Shown: positions 1 to 11,600 of the stretch, piece after piece
Numbering within the stretch: position 1 is the stretch's first letter
Layout of the letters: each line of letters opens with the position of its first letter
Assembly: GCA_036867785.1 (NCBI GenBank)
Contig: CP145411.1
Location: forward strand, 186,001 to 250,000
Reading direction: 5' to 3'
Length of the DNA stretch: 64,000 nucleotides
Origin: Plasmodiophora brassicae
Taxonomy: Eukaryota; Endomyxa: Phytomyxea; Phytomyxea; Plasmodiophorida
Translations under genes and position numbers: made by a program
The notes under the pieces: generated by a model
Seen by the model: the letters and a program-made list of their open reading frames with translations, nothing else
Database searches by the model: none
Told to the model about the DNA's origin: nothing

Positions 1-3000
1 GGATCTTCTGGTGGTAGTCAGGCACTTCCGATTTCTTGACGTTGAACCGGAACAGGATCGAATCTGGGTTCGCCCAGAGCGTCTCGATGATCGCCCCCAA
101 ACGGGCCCATAGCGCCTGAAGCTCATGGTATTCAACAAGGTGTCGTTCGGTCTCCTCGACAGCGGCACGGTTATTCTCCAGGTCGCGTTTGGCCGCATCG
201 ACAACGATCTTGGCGTGAAGTGTCAGAAAGTTCTCAGGGCCGTTGTACGCGACCGAGTTGGACTCGATCAGCTCGAGGTCCGCCACGAAATCGGCACGTG
301 ACGTGTACGCACACTCCCGAACCTTCTTCTTCATCAGGTCAATGTACATGGGCTTCTTGACGATGGTTGAATAGTTCGGCGCAATGTCGTCGGTGACCGG
401 CTTCGAGAACGTTGCAACCCCAATCACATCGCTTGTCGCATCGAGGGCGCTGTTGAAAAACGAATTCAGCGTGATCTGCGGGTCGCCGCGCCTTCGGAAC
501 GACGCTCTCCTCTTTAGGCAGCGCTGTTTTCATCGATTAGACGAGATGTTCGGAGAATCATATCTGTCCAGTACCTCTGCTTCTCCGTCAGCCACAACAG
601 CTATGCTGCGTTCGCGATCGCGCTTTCGCTTCTTCTTTGTCGAAGGGGCACTGGCTGCCTTGGCCGCCGCGGGAGGGTGCGCCTTTGGCGTTGGCTGATG
701 CGGTTCGCCGTCAGCTCGTCGATGTTCGGTGCCTTTCTCGCCATGAGCATGACGTTGCGGCGTAGGAACTTTCGTCAGACTGAGCGTTACGCGCGATTCG
801 GCATCCGTCACTTTCAGAACAAGATTGTCTGCGCCCAGATCTCGTTAGTGAACGTGACAGGAATCACTGCACGGAAACGCTCACCAGGATGATTGGGACA
901 CTTGCGGTTCGACTTCGTGTGCCCGAACTGGCGGCAGGAACTGCATTTCACCATGGGCTTGCCATTGGGACCCAGGACAGGTGTGCGAGGAGGACGCGGT
1001 CGAGAAGGTCGAGGAGCACGCGGTTTCGCTCCAGCCCTCGCCTCCTTCATCCGGCGGCTCGCGGACCGCGCCCCAGACGTCGTTCCAGGCAACAATCTGA
1101 CATCCACATTGGAATGGCCATTACCAAACGCTAACACCAGCAATACCTCTTCCTCGATCTGCCAGACTTCATGTCATCCCGTTTGGTTCGGAAGATTCGA
1201 GATTTCGCGGACTCGCCCGCTTTGCCGACAGGCATGGGGGTCGTCGAGCCATCGGCAACAGGGGGCGTGCCGGTCGCGGCGTTGAACGCTGCCGCAGACG
1301 ACGAAAGTGCATCCTCAAGCGCCTTCAACCGGGAACCGTTATCGACCTTGTCCGCTACTACACGGTAAGCAATCGGGCAGCGGGACACGGCAGATGCACA
1401 GCATACCAAGATACGCTTCAACCCATGCAGGATCGTCAATGATGGTGACGCGCTCATGTTCCGTTCCATCGAGGTCGCGCGTAACTTCCCGACGCCGAAT
1501 CCGCCTTCGGATGGTTTTCGGTTTTGTAGAAGGCACTCCTGGGGCAGGTCCTTGGGTCGGGGCAGCAACCACAACCTTGCCTTCGTCAACGTCCATGGCC
1601 TGGACGTCAGTGGCAGGCGGCGGAGGCTGAGAAGCGGCCGCAGCCTTGGACGACTGCTCACGCATGAACTTATCGTATTCTGCCTGTTCTTGATCCGCCG
1701 TCGCAGGCGCCGAAGCCGCGCGATCATCCAGCATGTCCTCGAGATCAGCGGCGAGCTCATCGGCTTCGTCTTCGCTTGACCTGTCGTCCAGCGAAGGCGG
1801 AACCGAACAACGAAGGACTTCACATTGGCGATCAAATATCTTCTGCGCTTCCTTCAAGAACCGTTGATGTTGCACACGGTTCGTGTTCCGTTGCTGTCGC
1901 GCGAATCGACCGAATTGTGTCACCTCGCCGTTCAGCGTTGCGTCAGACGACAGCTGGCGAAGAAGAGCAACCCGTTTCCATCTCGCCAGCGATTTCACTT
2001 CCTGCTCAGAGATACCAAAGAAGACGAGGGCGTCAAACAGCTCCTGCATGTTCAGCTTCCGCAAGTCCTTATCAGTACCGGTAAGCGCTTTCGCTGGGGC
2101 AATCTTCGGGGCCGTTGGGTCGGCTTCGAAACGGTGAGGGGCTTTGATGTACGAGAACCCGGCACCGTGACCGAGAGGGTTCCCGGGACCCTGCAACTTC
2201 AGCAAGCATCGACCCTGAACAGCGCTCACGAAATTGGACGTCAGGTTCCATGGCGTCAGCTGCAACTCCTCCTCAATGTACTCCAATTGGCGCTTGAGAA
2301 GGCCCGGTTGCAGTTTGCTGATGATCGTCGACAGCTGTGGAGTCCAAACGAGAAGCTCTTCGATCCCAAGCATTTCCAATCGGTGCTGTCCAGCGCGCAT
2401 GCTTGCGAATTCACACATGTTCTCCGGCGTGACCATCTCCCGAATCGCTGATTCAGACGGCAGTTTGGCGCGCTCCTGGTTCAGGACCCAGCAACCTGAC
2501 TCGTGTCCACCACGCTGGAAGTCGGCAACCTCCTTCAGCTTGGCTCGGATCGCGGTCTCGGATTGAGTGGGGAACGCGTCGAACACATCGGCAATGAGCA
2601 GCTTGGGGTTCTGCCTCAGAAGCCGATAGATGAACACGGAGAGCATGTCTTTGAGAGCAGCATTGGCATCACGCGCGTTCGGTGTTTTGACCTGGACTTT
2701 GGGCTGAATCTGCCCAACTGTGTAGAGCGCCGGGACCTCACGGATGACCCAATTGGCCCGTTTAGGAGAGCGAGACAAAAGAAAATCGGTGGGGGAGATC
2801 GCGTGCTGGAACACGGGAGCAGCGAACATGTTGTTGTTCATGCTCATTACCGACGACCCTTGACGCACATCCGCAATGAAGGGCGACTCGTCATCCTTCT
2901 CCGGAGACAGCACCTTGACCATACCATCAGCGACAACGGGCTGCGTCTGGTCATTGGAGTGCTTCTGCCGGTAATAGGTGACAAGCTCGCTCGCCATGCC

Positions 3001-4464
3001 GACATTCGCAATCAGCGGAGGGTGCTCTTCGACGAACTCAGCCAAAATCACTCGGCCGTCACGTGCGCTCACTTCGCTTTCCTTCTTTGGGACGTACTTG
3101 CGAGCGCTCGCAGAGTCCACAATCCGAGGCTTGTCGGTGTACCTGGGAGAGATAAACGCAGCATCAAGCCGAGCGCGAGGTCGGTGAAACCATCGTAGTT
3201 CGTCCTCGGTGAAGTACGACTTGTACACGGGGCGTGCCAGATCTTGTGCAAATAGGGCATGCTGAACGGCGGCGCGACCGACGACAGTGCGTTCTTCAAC
3301 GCCGGCATTTGCATACAATTCCGAGTCGTCCAAAGACAGGTTGAACCGTGTGGCGAGGTCCACGTCATCGCTACGTTGCGATTCGGCAGCGACCGCAGTC
3401 TCCCCTTCTGCAAAGATCATGTTCGGGTCGTTCTCGTTCAGTAGCAAAGCCGTCATCATCGGTCGGTGCTGCTTCGCCTGCGTCTCATCCCAAACGACGG
3501 TCGACAGCCAGTCCATCGAATCGAAATCCGGATTCACCGACGATAAAGGAGGCATTAGCGGCGGCAGCTCAGCGGCATGCACAGAGGCAGATGGCGCCGA
3601 TGTGCCTTCCCAGAACTTTGACCGTGGCAAATCGGCATCAGGCAGAGCGGAGACGACCGCTCGCTCATCAGCAAAAACCGTCCTAGACGGTTTACGGCGC
3701 CTCAAATCGACCTTGATCGATATACGCTCATGCCGCTCAGGCAGTGGGTCAGCGGGATCAGCACCGAAAGCGGCATTGAATTCGGCGTCAAGACCCGCTT
3801 CAATGTCGGGAACGTGGGCAGGTGCAACTGGTGGCGGCGATGACAGTGACTGCACAGAGGACACCGGTGATGAAGGTTGATCACGTCCATCCGACCATCT
3901 GATACCCTGCTCCCATTCAAGCTGCTCGACAAGGGCAAAGGCGGAGTCGTCGAGCCTAACGGTAAGGTCAATGCCGACTAGTTCCCCTGGCGCTTCCTTC
4001 ATCGGCATGGCGAACGGAGCTTCTTCAGCACTGGTTGCCAAACCAGTGTCATCAGACGATGTTCCTGACGCCGGTCCGGAAAGGAATGTCGATTCATCTT
4101 CGATGATTTGGCGTTCGATCGCTTGAGGGATGCTCAACTTCGGGAATCTATATCGCCGAGTGGTTGCCTCCGGAAGCAGGTTCGCCGTTGTAAAGTACAT
4201 GGTCGAAAATTTGAGGATATCAGAGCCGTCTTCGTCCTTCCGTAGAACGGGAGGCATTGGGACATGCACAGTCGGTGGCGGCGGTAGGTCGACGATGGGA
4301 AATTGGATCGCGTTGACGGCGGGCGCAGACGGCTTCTTCGATTCCGGCCGCCTGGCAACCTGCAGTCCGTTGTCCGCGGCATCATCGGCATCAAAATCTT
4401 CGCTCTCGTCCGATTCGTGATGTAAGGCGCGATACGCCATCTCGCGATCGTCGATGTAGGCCAT
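1..4464 (-). CDS. TAF1: TAF1, largest subunit of TFIID (3' end beyond window)
   Basis: TAF1 is the scaffold of TFIID; it binds TBP and core-promoter DNA in the nucleus. From the ATG at 4464 the protein has an acidic N-terminus, then the central DUF3591 block with typical strings such as LLKRQLEYIEEEL and GHGAGFSYIK (about 2100-2300), a TAF1-type zinc knuckle CSSCRQFGHTKSNRKCP (about 890-960), and a bromodomain (about 220-480, with PMYIDLMKKK and VAYNGPENF). A second bromodomain begins just before the left edge. The first exon runs 4464-1407; intron 1358-1406 is in phase and three further short introns join the reading frames to the zinc knuckle and bromodomain. Tandem bromodomains with a zinc knuckle are the animal/holozoan-type layout; budding yeast carries the bromodomains on a separate protein. 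Identity is secure; the exact ends of the last exons are inferred. Confidence 0.93.
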
Positions 4465-4903
4465 GGCGAGAGGCTACACAACTGCCCGCACGAGGCCGGT
4501 CGGCAAAAAGTCCGTGACCGCCGTGCGGCCTCCACCCTTGATATTGTACCTACATATACGGGCTGGGCGCACTCCTCGATCGACATCCTGTGTGCGACTG
4601 GCTCGCCAGGCATGTGCCACTTGCTGTCATTCGTAAAAGGGCCAGAAGTATATTGAATAGTTAACGAGAATAGGACATTGCGGAATACAGTATTGTCAGG
4701 CGCGCGCAGGTCAAATTGGGATAGCGCGGCGTCCTGCGTCCTTCTGCGTAGCAGCAGTATCTGGAAATACAAACGGGAGGACGAACCGCACCAGAGAGGC
4801 ATAGTAGCAGAACAGGTCGGATCCTGTGCACTTCCTGTTGATGACACCGGTACCGTCAGCTCATCTGCGTCTGCGGAAGCGGTTGACACCCGAAAATGAC
4901 ACT
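4465..4903. other. Spacer between TAF1 and the aspartic protease
   Basis: The spacer holds the 5' side of TAF1 and the 3' side of the next minus-strand gene. I see no convincing coding exon; open frames here lack family resemblance. It must contain the TAF1 promoter, but no motif stands out. Confidence 0.5.
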
Positions 4904-6507
4904 TTACTCATAGAGGCGGACGTAATCGGCCCCACTCTGGCGGTCCGATCGACGGTAGTGATTCCAGATGCAGAAAGAAATGGAAACGACAGTGACCAGA
5001 CCTAGCACAGATCCCAGAATTACCGGGATCCAGCTGTAGTGAACACTAACGGGAGCGAATCCAACGCGTCGACGGCCGACATCGTAGACGGAATAGTAGC
5101 GAATTGCCCAAACGTCGCCAATCAGCCTGCGTACGAGATAAGCAGATGTCCAAGATCCTGTAGAGCGCCCAAGTACCAAATGCGGTAGGGCGCCGGCATG
5201 AGGAACATCCCCAGGGCGCAGCGGTACTGATTCGACAGAGGATCCCAGCGACGGTCAATGACATAGTCTGCCGGCGACAAAGGAAGCATCGTCCCAGCAA
5301 CCTGTCCGGCAAATATGAACCAGTGTGCACAAACCACCGAGATGGATAATACGTCGTACCGATATCTGGAAATCCGGAAGGCTTGCCAGGGACGGGCACG
5401 CAACAGAGACGACGCCTCCTCGCTGTGCATCGTTTGGATTGATGCCCGAGAAGATAGATGAGAGGTACTTGTCATTCTCAGCAAACGGAATCCCGATCCT
5501 GAACCCATGAACGATTAGCAGGAGAACCTTTGAACGCGTTCGAAAAGCTTACAAACTTGTGCCGGTATCAACCACGACCGGTGCCGATGCCCCCTGAAAC
5601 ATGAGTCCCGCGAAACCGATCGAGTCGACGGATATCGTCCACGTTCCGCCTAGCTGCGCGCTGAGGATCGGATCGACCGGCGCATAGACTGCGAGAGGTC
5701 AGGAGCAGACGAACAAACATCACCTAGGCAAGAACGCGTACCGATTGGGCCAGTGTAGTGACTTGGGTCAATGCCGCCAAGGACGAGCTCTCCCGTGGCC
5801 GTTCCAGATCGGCTTTGCAGGTAAAACGAGAAAACGTTATCCGGCAACAGGCCCTGATCCCAGAACTGCTGAAACAGTGGCCGCGTGTTCGACGTCGTCG
5901 CGCCAAGGCCCATGCCAACGATCCCGTCGAAGAACGTGCCATCGTTCTGCGCCTCGCTTGTCACCTCGCCAAACGTAACCTTCTGCAAGTGAAGCCCACA
6001 CCACGTGACCGCATCCTTGGACAGGTATCCACTCGACCTAAGCAGAAAGATCAAATGCTGCCCGGTGATGGTAAACATTGTCGTGCACTGACTGGCCCTT
6101 CAGATAGTTAATATGGAACGGTGTGCCGTCAGGAACATATGTGGAGCTCTGTTTAGAGTCGTACGAGTGCTGTGAACCGCACGTCGAGCATCGAGACGAC
6201 GGTATCCAGAAATCGCAACTGCCCGTATCAAACAGGACGTTGAACGGACGCGGCGGCGACCCTATCATGACCACGCCATAGTATTGCACCTTGTCGCAAT
6301 TGAGAGGCCAGTAACACCGAAGACGGCGTCGGTGCTTACATTGCCGACGTCAATCAATGGTTGAGATGACATGGTTAGCCAGCGACACTGTAATCCAGTT
6401 GGCACGCCAGTGCGCCTGGTGAACGGAACCCGAACGAGATCGCCATTGCTCTTGACGTCTGCGCTTGCAATAGCAACCACCACGAGGAGCGACAAGCCGT
6501 ACTTCAT
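4904..6507 (-). CDS. Pepsin-like aspartic protease with C-terminal membrane anchor
   Basis: A1-family aspartic endopeptidase, probably in the secretory pathway or at the cell surface. The start at 6507 gives a signal peptide (MKYGLSLLVVVAIASA). The first catalytic motif is FDTGSCDFWIPSS (about 6200-6240), followed by FDGIVGMGL and the flap region. The second catalytic motif is VVVDTGTSL, ending at a donor site near 5552. The late WYLG and GDVWAIRYYSVYD strings are the usual ILGDVFLRxYYxVFD region. The last exon adds one transmembrane helix (ILGSVLGLVTVVSISFCIW) and a short cytosolic tail, so the enzyme is a type I membrane protein like BACE or yapsin-type enzymes. At least five exons are needed; I did not fix every splice site. 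Both DTG motifs are intact, so it should be active. Confidence 0.85.
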
Positions 6508-6817
6508 CGCTTGGCTTTCCGTCAATGTGGAATGAGGGGGCAACGACGGCCCTTTCCCGTCGTCAACTTGCTGAGTTACTCAGTCGCACGTTACCCCCTC
6601 CCCCCTCACCTGCCAACGATTCAGGTCGCAGGAAACGGCAGACCGAAGGCCGCACCGCGCGAGGCCAGATCCCTCGTCGTCCTCCAATTCGACTGCAGGC
6701 ACTGTCATCTTCTCCAAAACGGTGACGCAACCTCCAGTCACGAAAGGTGCACGGAGTTTTGCGTTCGGATTCGCCGTCGGACACGTCGTGTCGTGATGGA
6801 CTGAAGATCGACTACCG
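6508..6817. promoter_or_regulatory. Divergent spacer with a C-rich TACCCCCTCCCCC tract
   Basis: The spacer lies between the start codons of the aspartic protease (-) and SYS1 (+), so it must carry both promoters. At 6592-6604 it holds TACCCCCTCCCCC, a 13-mer repeated exactly in the spacer at 38834-38846, with close relatives at 19063 and 63632. Its function is inferred from position only. Confidence 0.4.
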
Positions 6818-7338
6818 ATGGATCGGAAGGAGCCGTTCGATCCATGGCGTCGTGCCGGTGAGATCGTCGTGCTGCAGTCTGCGTTCTACCTGTTCGTTGG
6901 CGTTGTGCTGTCGATGCTGTGCGCCATATGGGGCCTGCCGTTGTCGCTTCGACTCGTATTCGCGCCCGATGCAATCGACTTCACCTATGCGTCCGGGTAC
7001 ACGCCTGCGATTTCTTTTGTGCTCGCTGTTGGGCCGACCGCGCTCGTTCTGTACCATATTGCAGATAGGGCCAAGGTATGCGATGGTGGGCAATTCCTGT
7101 TGGAACGTGTCGTTTGACGATGCATTAGATGTGCCTCGATTTCGCAGCTACCGTGTATGTGTTCCATCTTGTATTCTGCACGTTTTATTCAGGAACTTTC
7201 CGTAATTCGGTCTCCTGGTGGCTTCTGAACGTAACCTGCCTGGGGCTTCTGGCTCTGTCCAGCGAGTTCCTGTGTGTACGACGCGAGATCCAGGCCGCCA
7301 ACTACGCTCTCCCGACAGTCTCCACTAGAGGCCGATGA
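6818..7338 (+). CDS. SYS1: SYS1, Golgi membrane protein
   Basis: SYS1 is a four-helix Golgi/TGN protein that recruits the small GTPase ARFRP1/Arl3 and so golgins and tethers. Two exons (6818-7075 and 7129-7338) join in phase across a 53-base intron to give 155 residues, against 156 in human SYS1. The N-terminal WDP-like segment reads FDPWRRAGEIVVLQ, and the junction KMCLDF matches the conserved KQCLDF. Next come VFHLVFCTFYSGTFRNSVSWW (HLxxCWFYSxxFPxxxxWW in the family) and the terminal EFLCVRREI, which matches EYLCMRTEL. Four hydrophobic segments are visible. It diverges from the aspartic protease gene across a 310-base spacer. Confidence 0.9.
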
Positions 7339-7863
7339 AGGCCACCCAGTTCATTGTCCAGTTAATATGATACTTCATTAATCAGAACTGACAACTTCGA
7401 ATGTCTGCTTGCGTGGCATTGCCTGCATGACTAGTAGTACTCGATGGCGTTGGTCTCTTCCGCGGCAGTCTTACACTGTCGCATTGTACGGGCAGGGCCC
7501 AATCGAAATTCATAGTGCAGCAGGTCCTACTGTACAATGCGCCTAGGGTGAAGCAGTACCGCTGCTGCGATCCTGTTCCTGCCGATAGGCGTCCTTGTGA
7601 TAACCGCTGTCGCCGACACGATTACAGGAATGCCACACGTGTAAGGCCCACAGAGACCAGTTCAAGCACGCGTCCCCATACAAGTCTGGGGTTTGCATGT
7701 ACTTCGTCAGGAATTGGGTTTGCATGTACTTCGTCAGGAACTACAGGTACCCCAAAGCGCACACACAGTCTGATCACGTTGAAGAGTGGTGGTAGGCGTG
7801 CGCCGTGTCTGCGTTTAATGTTAGATGGCCGGTATAGGTCACTGTTATCGCACGACGCTGCCA
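7339..7863. other. Spacer with a 27-base tandem duplication
   Basis: A convergent spacer between SYS1 (+) and the ubiquitin-like gene (-). It contains two copies of a GGGTTTGCATGTACTTCGTC block (7689-7713 and 7716-7740, period 27). I see no credible coding exon otherwise. Confidence 0.5.
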
Positions 7864-8337
7864 TCACAATCGCATGGAGCCGCCTCGCAACTGCAGGACC
7901 ATATGGACAATCGAGCCCGCTGCCAGATACCAGTTAGGCCAGGGATCCAGGCACAACGGACACTGGGGAGCTACGTACGAGTAACTTTTCGATCTTTGAG
8001 CTTCTCGCTGTCATTCCTGTGCATGTGTTAAAATGCGACCGGGACGAAACAGTAGTGAAAGATGACGGTACGCACAGTTGTTTACCGCTAAAGATTAGTC
8101 TGAAAGCCCCCAAGTCAAATAATGGACCGATTATGTGTAATACGTTCCGTACCGAATCTGGTCCACTTGAATGCCCTGAATGGCTTCCAGCTGCTGCTTC
8201 AGCTGTAGGACGGTCGCATCTTCATCAATGCTGATCTGGACCTTCGACCCGATCAGCGTCTACGAACCACATTCAGCGTTCGCCAGGCGACAGGCATGGT
8301 GCACGCGTCGTCCGCATACCTTCACGTGGATCTGCAT
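7864..8337 (-). CDS. Ubiquitin-family protein modifier (NEDD8/ubiquitin-like), five micro-exons
   Basis: A complete ubiquitin-fold modifier hidden in exons of 18-107 bases: 8337-8320, 8259-8153, 8099-8076, 8016-7979 and 7919-7864, with introns of 60, 53, 59 and 59 bases, all GT-AG and in phase. The product is 80 residues: 76 ending in Gly-Gly, then the tail SMRL, which a protease would have to remove. It starts MQIHVKTLIG and passes through RLIFSGKQLNDSEK and VHMVLQLRGG, collinear with ubiquitin without gaps. The Leu8/Ile44/Val70 patch is kept. Of ubiquitin's lysines, K6, K27 and K48 remain; positions 11, 29, 33 and 63 are not Lys. SGKQLND resembles NEDD8 (SGKQMND). Residue 72, which sets E1 choice (Arg in ubiquitin, Ala in NEDD8), is Gln. 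It could be this lineage's NEDD8/RUB or a distinct modifier. No single open reading frame shows this gene. Confidence 0.82.
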
Positions 8338-8697
8338 GACGACTTATCGACAGCCACCGCTCACCCCAATCTACGGACTCCGGTGCAGGCACTGGTGTCG
8401 GCCAACCTCAAAGCCCTGCCGGTCGGATGCGATTCCTTTTAGCGACAAGTCAGTGCAACCTGATGTGAGTCATATTTATTTTAATCGCCTCACATGGACT
8501 GCTTGAAGCCGAGTACCTCATAATAAGTAAACAGGAGGTGCTCAGGCGGATTTACGCGCAGCAAGCCAACACAGCGTACCCCACGATAGGCACGGCGAAC
8601 CCCCCAAACGCCGTCACGGAGTCTGCGCACACCGCCACGGAGTCCGCGGCTGGCTGACAAACTCACAGCCACTGTCACTGACGCTGACGGCAACAGC
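8338..8697. promoter_or_regulatory. Divergent spacer upstream of RRP5 and the ubiquitin-like gene
   Basis: 360 bases between the start codons of the modifier gene (-) and RRP5 (+). It must hold both promoters. No clear motif was recognised beyond a weak local repeat of the string CACGGAGTC near 8615-8650. Confidence 0.4.
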
Positions 8698-11600
8698 ATG
8701 ACGAAGGTGACGGCGTCAGTGCCGATGGAAACCGGCACCGATGATTGCTTCCCGCGAGGTGCTGTTGACACAGCAAAGCGAAAAAGAGAAATCCCGGATC
8801 AGGCGGTTGCTGATAACCTGTTTGGTGGCGAGAGCGCTCGCCGTCCCAAGACCCAGCCGCGTGAGAAGAAGCGTTATCGTGTCGTATCAGAATCGGAACC
8901 GAAGACCCCAACGACTCCTCGTGAAGAGACGCGGGCTCAGACGCTATTATTCGGCAAGCTCGTTGTCGGCCAGCGTCTGTTAGGCGCTATCCAGCAGGTT
9001 CGCGACCTTGACGTTGTGATCGGTCTGCCTTCCGGTCTTACCGGCGTAATGCCAATCCGTGAAGTCTCGGACGTCATGTGCGCACGTGTTGACGCCTTCG
9101 TAAACGCCGATGAGGATGAGGATGTCAACGATGCTCTCCCTGAACTGGGAGACATCTTCTCCGTCGGGCAACTTGTGCAATGCGTTGTTACAAATCTGGA
9201 CACATCTGCGAAGCGCATCGAACTGTCGCTGCGTGCATCGCTCGTCAACCGTGGCATCGCTGCCGACGCCCTCCACCCTGGCATGCTGTTGGCGGCTTCG
9301 GTGCAAAGCGTCGAAGCGCACGGATACGTCGTCAACCTGTCCTTGTCCTCGCCACGTAACTCGTTCCTTCGCAAGAAGGACGTCACAGTCGAGCGAGACC
9401 TTATCGTTGGCGAACCCGTCGCCGTTGTTGTCGACAACGTCAGCGATGCTGTCGTCCGTGTCACGATGAAATCAGTTCCATCAGCACGCGCACGTTCTTC
9501 ATTCAGTCTCGCACTAGGCTCGTTGCTGCCCGGTCTGCTTGTAAAAGCCACCGTCCGCGCCATCTTGCCTGACGGCGTTCTATTCGGATTCCTGGGTGCT
9601 TTCACTGGCACTGCCGACCGCTTCCACCTGACACAAGCCCCCGAGTCGTACACTGTCGGCGCGCAATGCAATGCTCGCATCCTGTTTGTTGATGGGCAGC
9701 GTCGCGTTGCCGTATTGTCGCTGCGTTCCGAGATCGTGTCGTGGTCTCCGATGCCAGACCCGCCACTGGCGTCATCTGCGTTCGCCGACGCGACCGTTTC
9801 CGGATTCGATACGCTTCGTGGTCTGCTCCTGGACATCAACGGGCACGCCGCCTTTGCGCACATCTCTCATTGCTCGGACAAGCGCATCTCCAAGCTCGAC
9901 AAACAGTTCTCCATTGGACAGGTATCTGTATGCTTAACGTGTCCTGCGTTCTGTGTCTAACATCGGCGCGTGCTCCAGGTCGTCAAGTGCCGAGTTCTGG
10001 GCTACAAGCCCATCGACGGATGTTTGAGCGTTTCGTTGCGGCCGTCGATCCTGTCGGCAGCCGTCGTCCACTCGACCGACATTCGCCCGGGTATGATGCT
10101 GAATGGCTCCGTCGACGGCGTGGAAGCGTTCGGCCTGTTCGTGAAGTTGCCTGGCAACGTTCGCGGCCTGTGCCCGATGATGCACGTGTCGGATGTGAAG
10201 GTGTCGGCCAAGTCGCTCGCGCGTTACAAACCGGGCCAGGACCTGACGTTTCGCGTACTGAACGTCGACCCTTCCAACGGGCGGATCGTCCTGACGATGA
10301 AGAAGACGCTTGTGAAATCGTCGGACGCGATCGTCGCCTCGTGGTCGGATGTTTCGTCGGGCGCCATTGCGCATGGGTTCGTCAGCGCCGTCAAACCGAT
10401 CGGTGTCTTTGTCGAATTCTATGGCGGCGTCTATGGCTTGATCCCTGTGCATGATCTGCACGCTGCCGGATTTGACCCTGCAACGTCGTTCACGTGCGGG
10501 CAGGTCGTTCGCGTTCAGGTCGTTTCGGCCGACGCCGAGGCGAAGCGCCTGACGCTGACGCTGCGTATCGGGAACTGTGAGGCGACCGGCGCCCCGGCGA
10601 CTGCTCTCAGTTTCCACACCGCCGACGTGACAAAGATCGCTGATCGGGCAGTCCACATTCGGCTTCAGTCGTCAGGGCAACATGCGACGTTGTCGGTCGA
10701 GGTCAGACTGTTCCCTTGTGTCTCGCATCTGGGCTGATTCTGATCGATGATTGCGCACAGCACCTAACCGATCACCTCGATCAGGTTGACAAGATGGCAT
10801 CGCGGGTCAAAGTCGGCGACGTCATGGAGGTCCTGGTTCTGTCCACGTCGGGCAAATCGTTAACCGTTACGCGCAAGTCGTCGCTGATGGACGCCGCCCG
10901 GGCGAACACGTTGCCGTCCACAGTCGCTGACGTGTCTGAAGGGTTAACTCTCGTCGGGTACGTGCATGCTATCCAGCCGTTCGGCGTCTTTGTTGCATTC
11001 GGAGGCGGTCTGGTTGGCCTGTGCCCAACGTCCAGCGTCGCGGACGCGTTCGTCAAGGACCCCAACTCGGTCGTTTCTGTTGGTCAGTCTGTCATTGCTC
11101 ATGTCACCCAGATCGACGAAGCGCAAGTTCGGTTCACTGTTGCCCTGAAGCAGTCCATCTGCACGCCACCCGTCGAAGTTGGTGACGCGTACCTGCGATC
11201 GTACTTCACCGAGGGAACGTCGGAGACGTCCGATGACTGGACCGACCGGTTCGAGATCGGCAGCGTTGTTCGTGGCGCCGTTACCATCAAGAAAGACTTT
11301 GGCGCCGTGTTCTCTTTCGATGGCTTTGACGACGTCAAAGGATTCGCTGTGTCCCCAGATAACACGGACGGTAGGTTACGTCAGATGCTGCCCTCGTGGA
11401 CGGGTCTGAATTCGGATCAGGGGTCACGATCCAAGTCGGTTCGGAACTGAAAGGTATCGTCCTTGACGTCGATCCCGTGAAACGGATCGTAGACCTGAAC
11501 GTCCGGAAGGCGTCGGTTCGTCAGCGATCGAAGAAGGTTCAGGTTTCTAAGGCGATCGCCGAAGGGGCCGATGTTCGCGCTCGCGTTGAACTCTGCAAGG

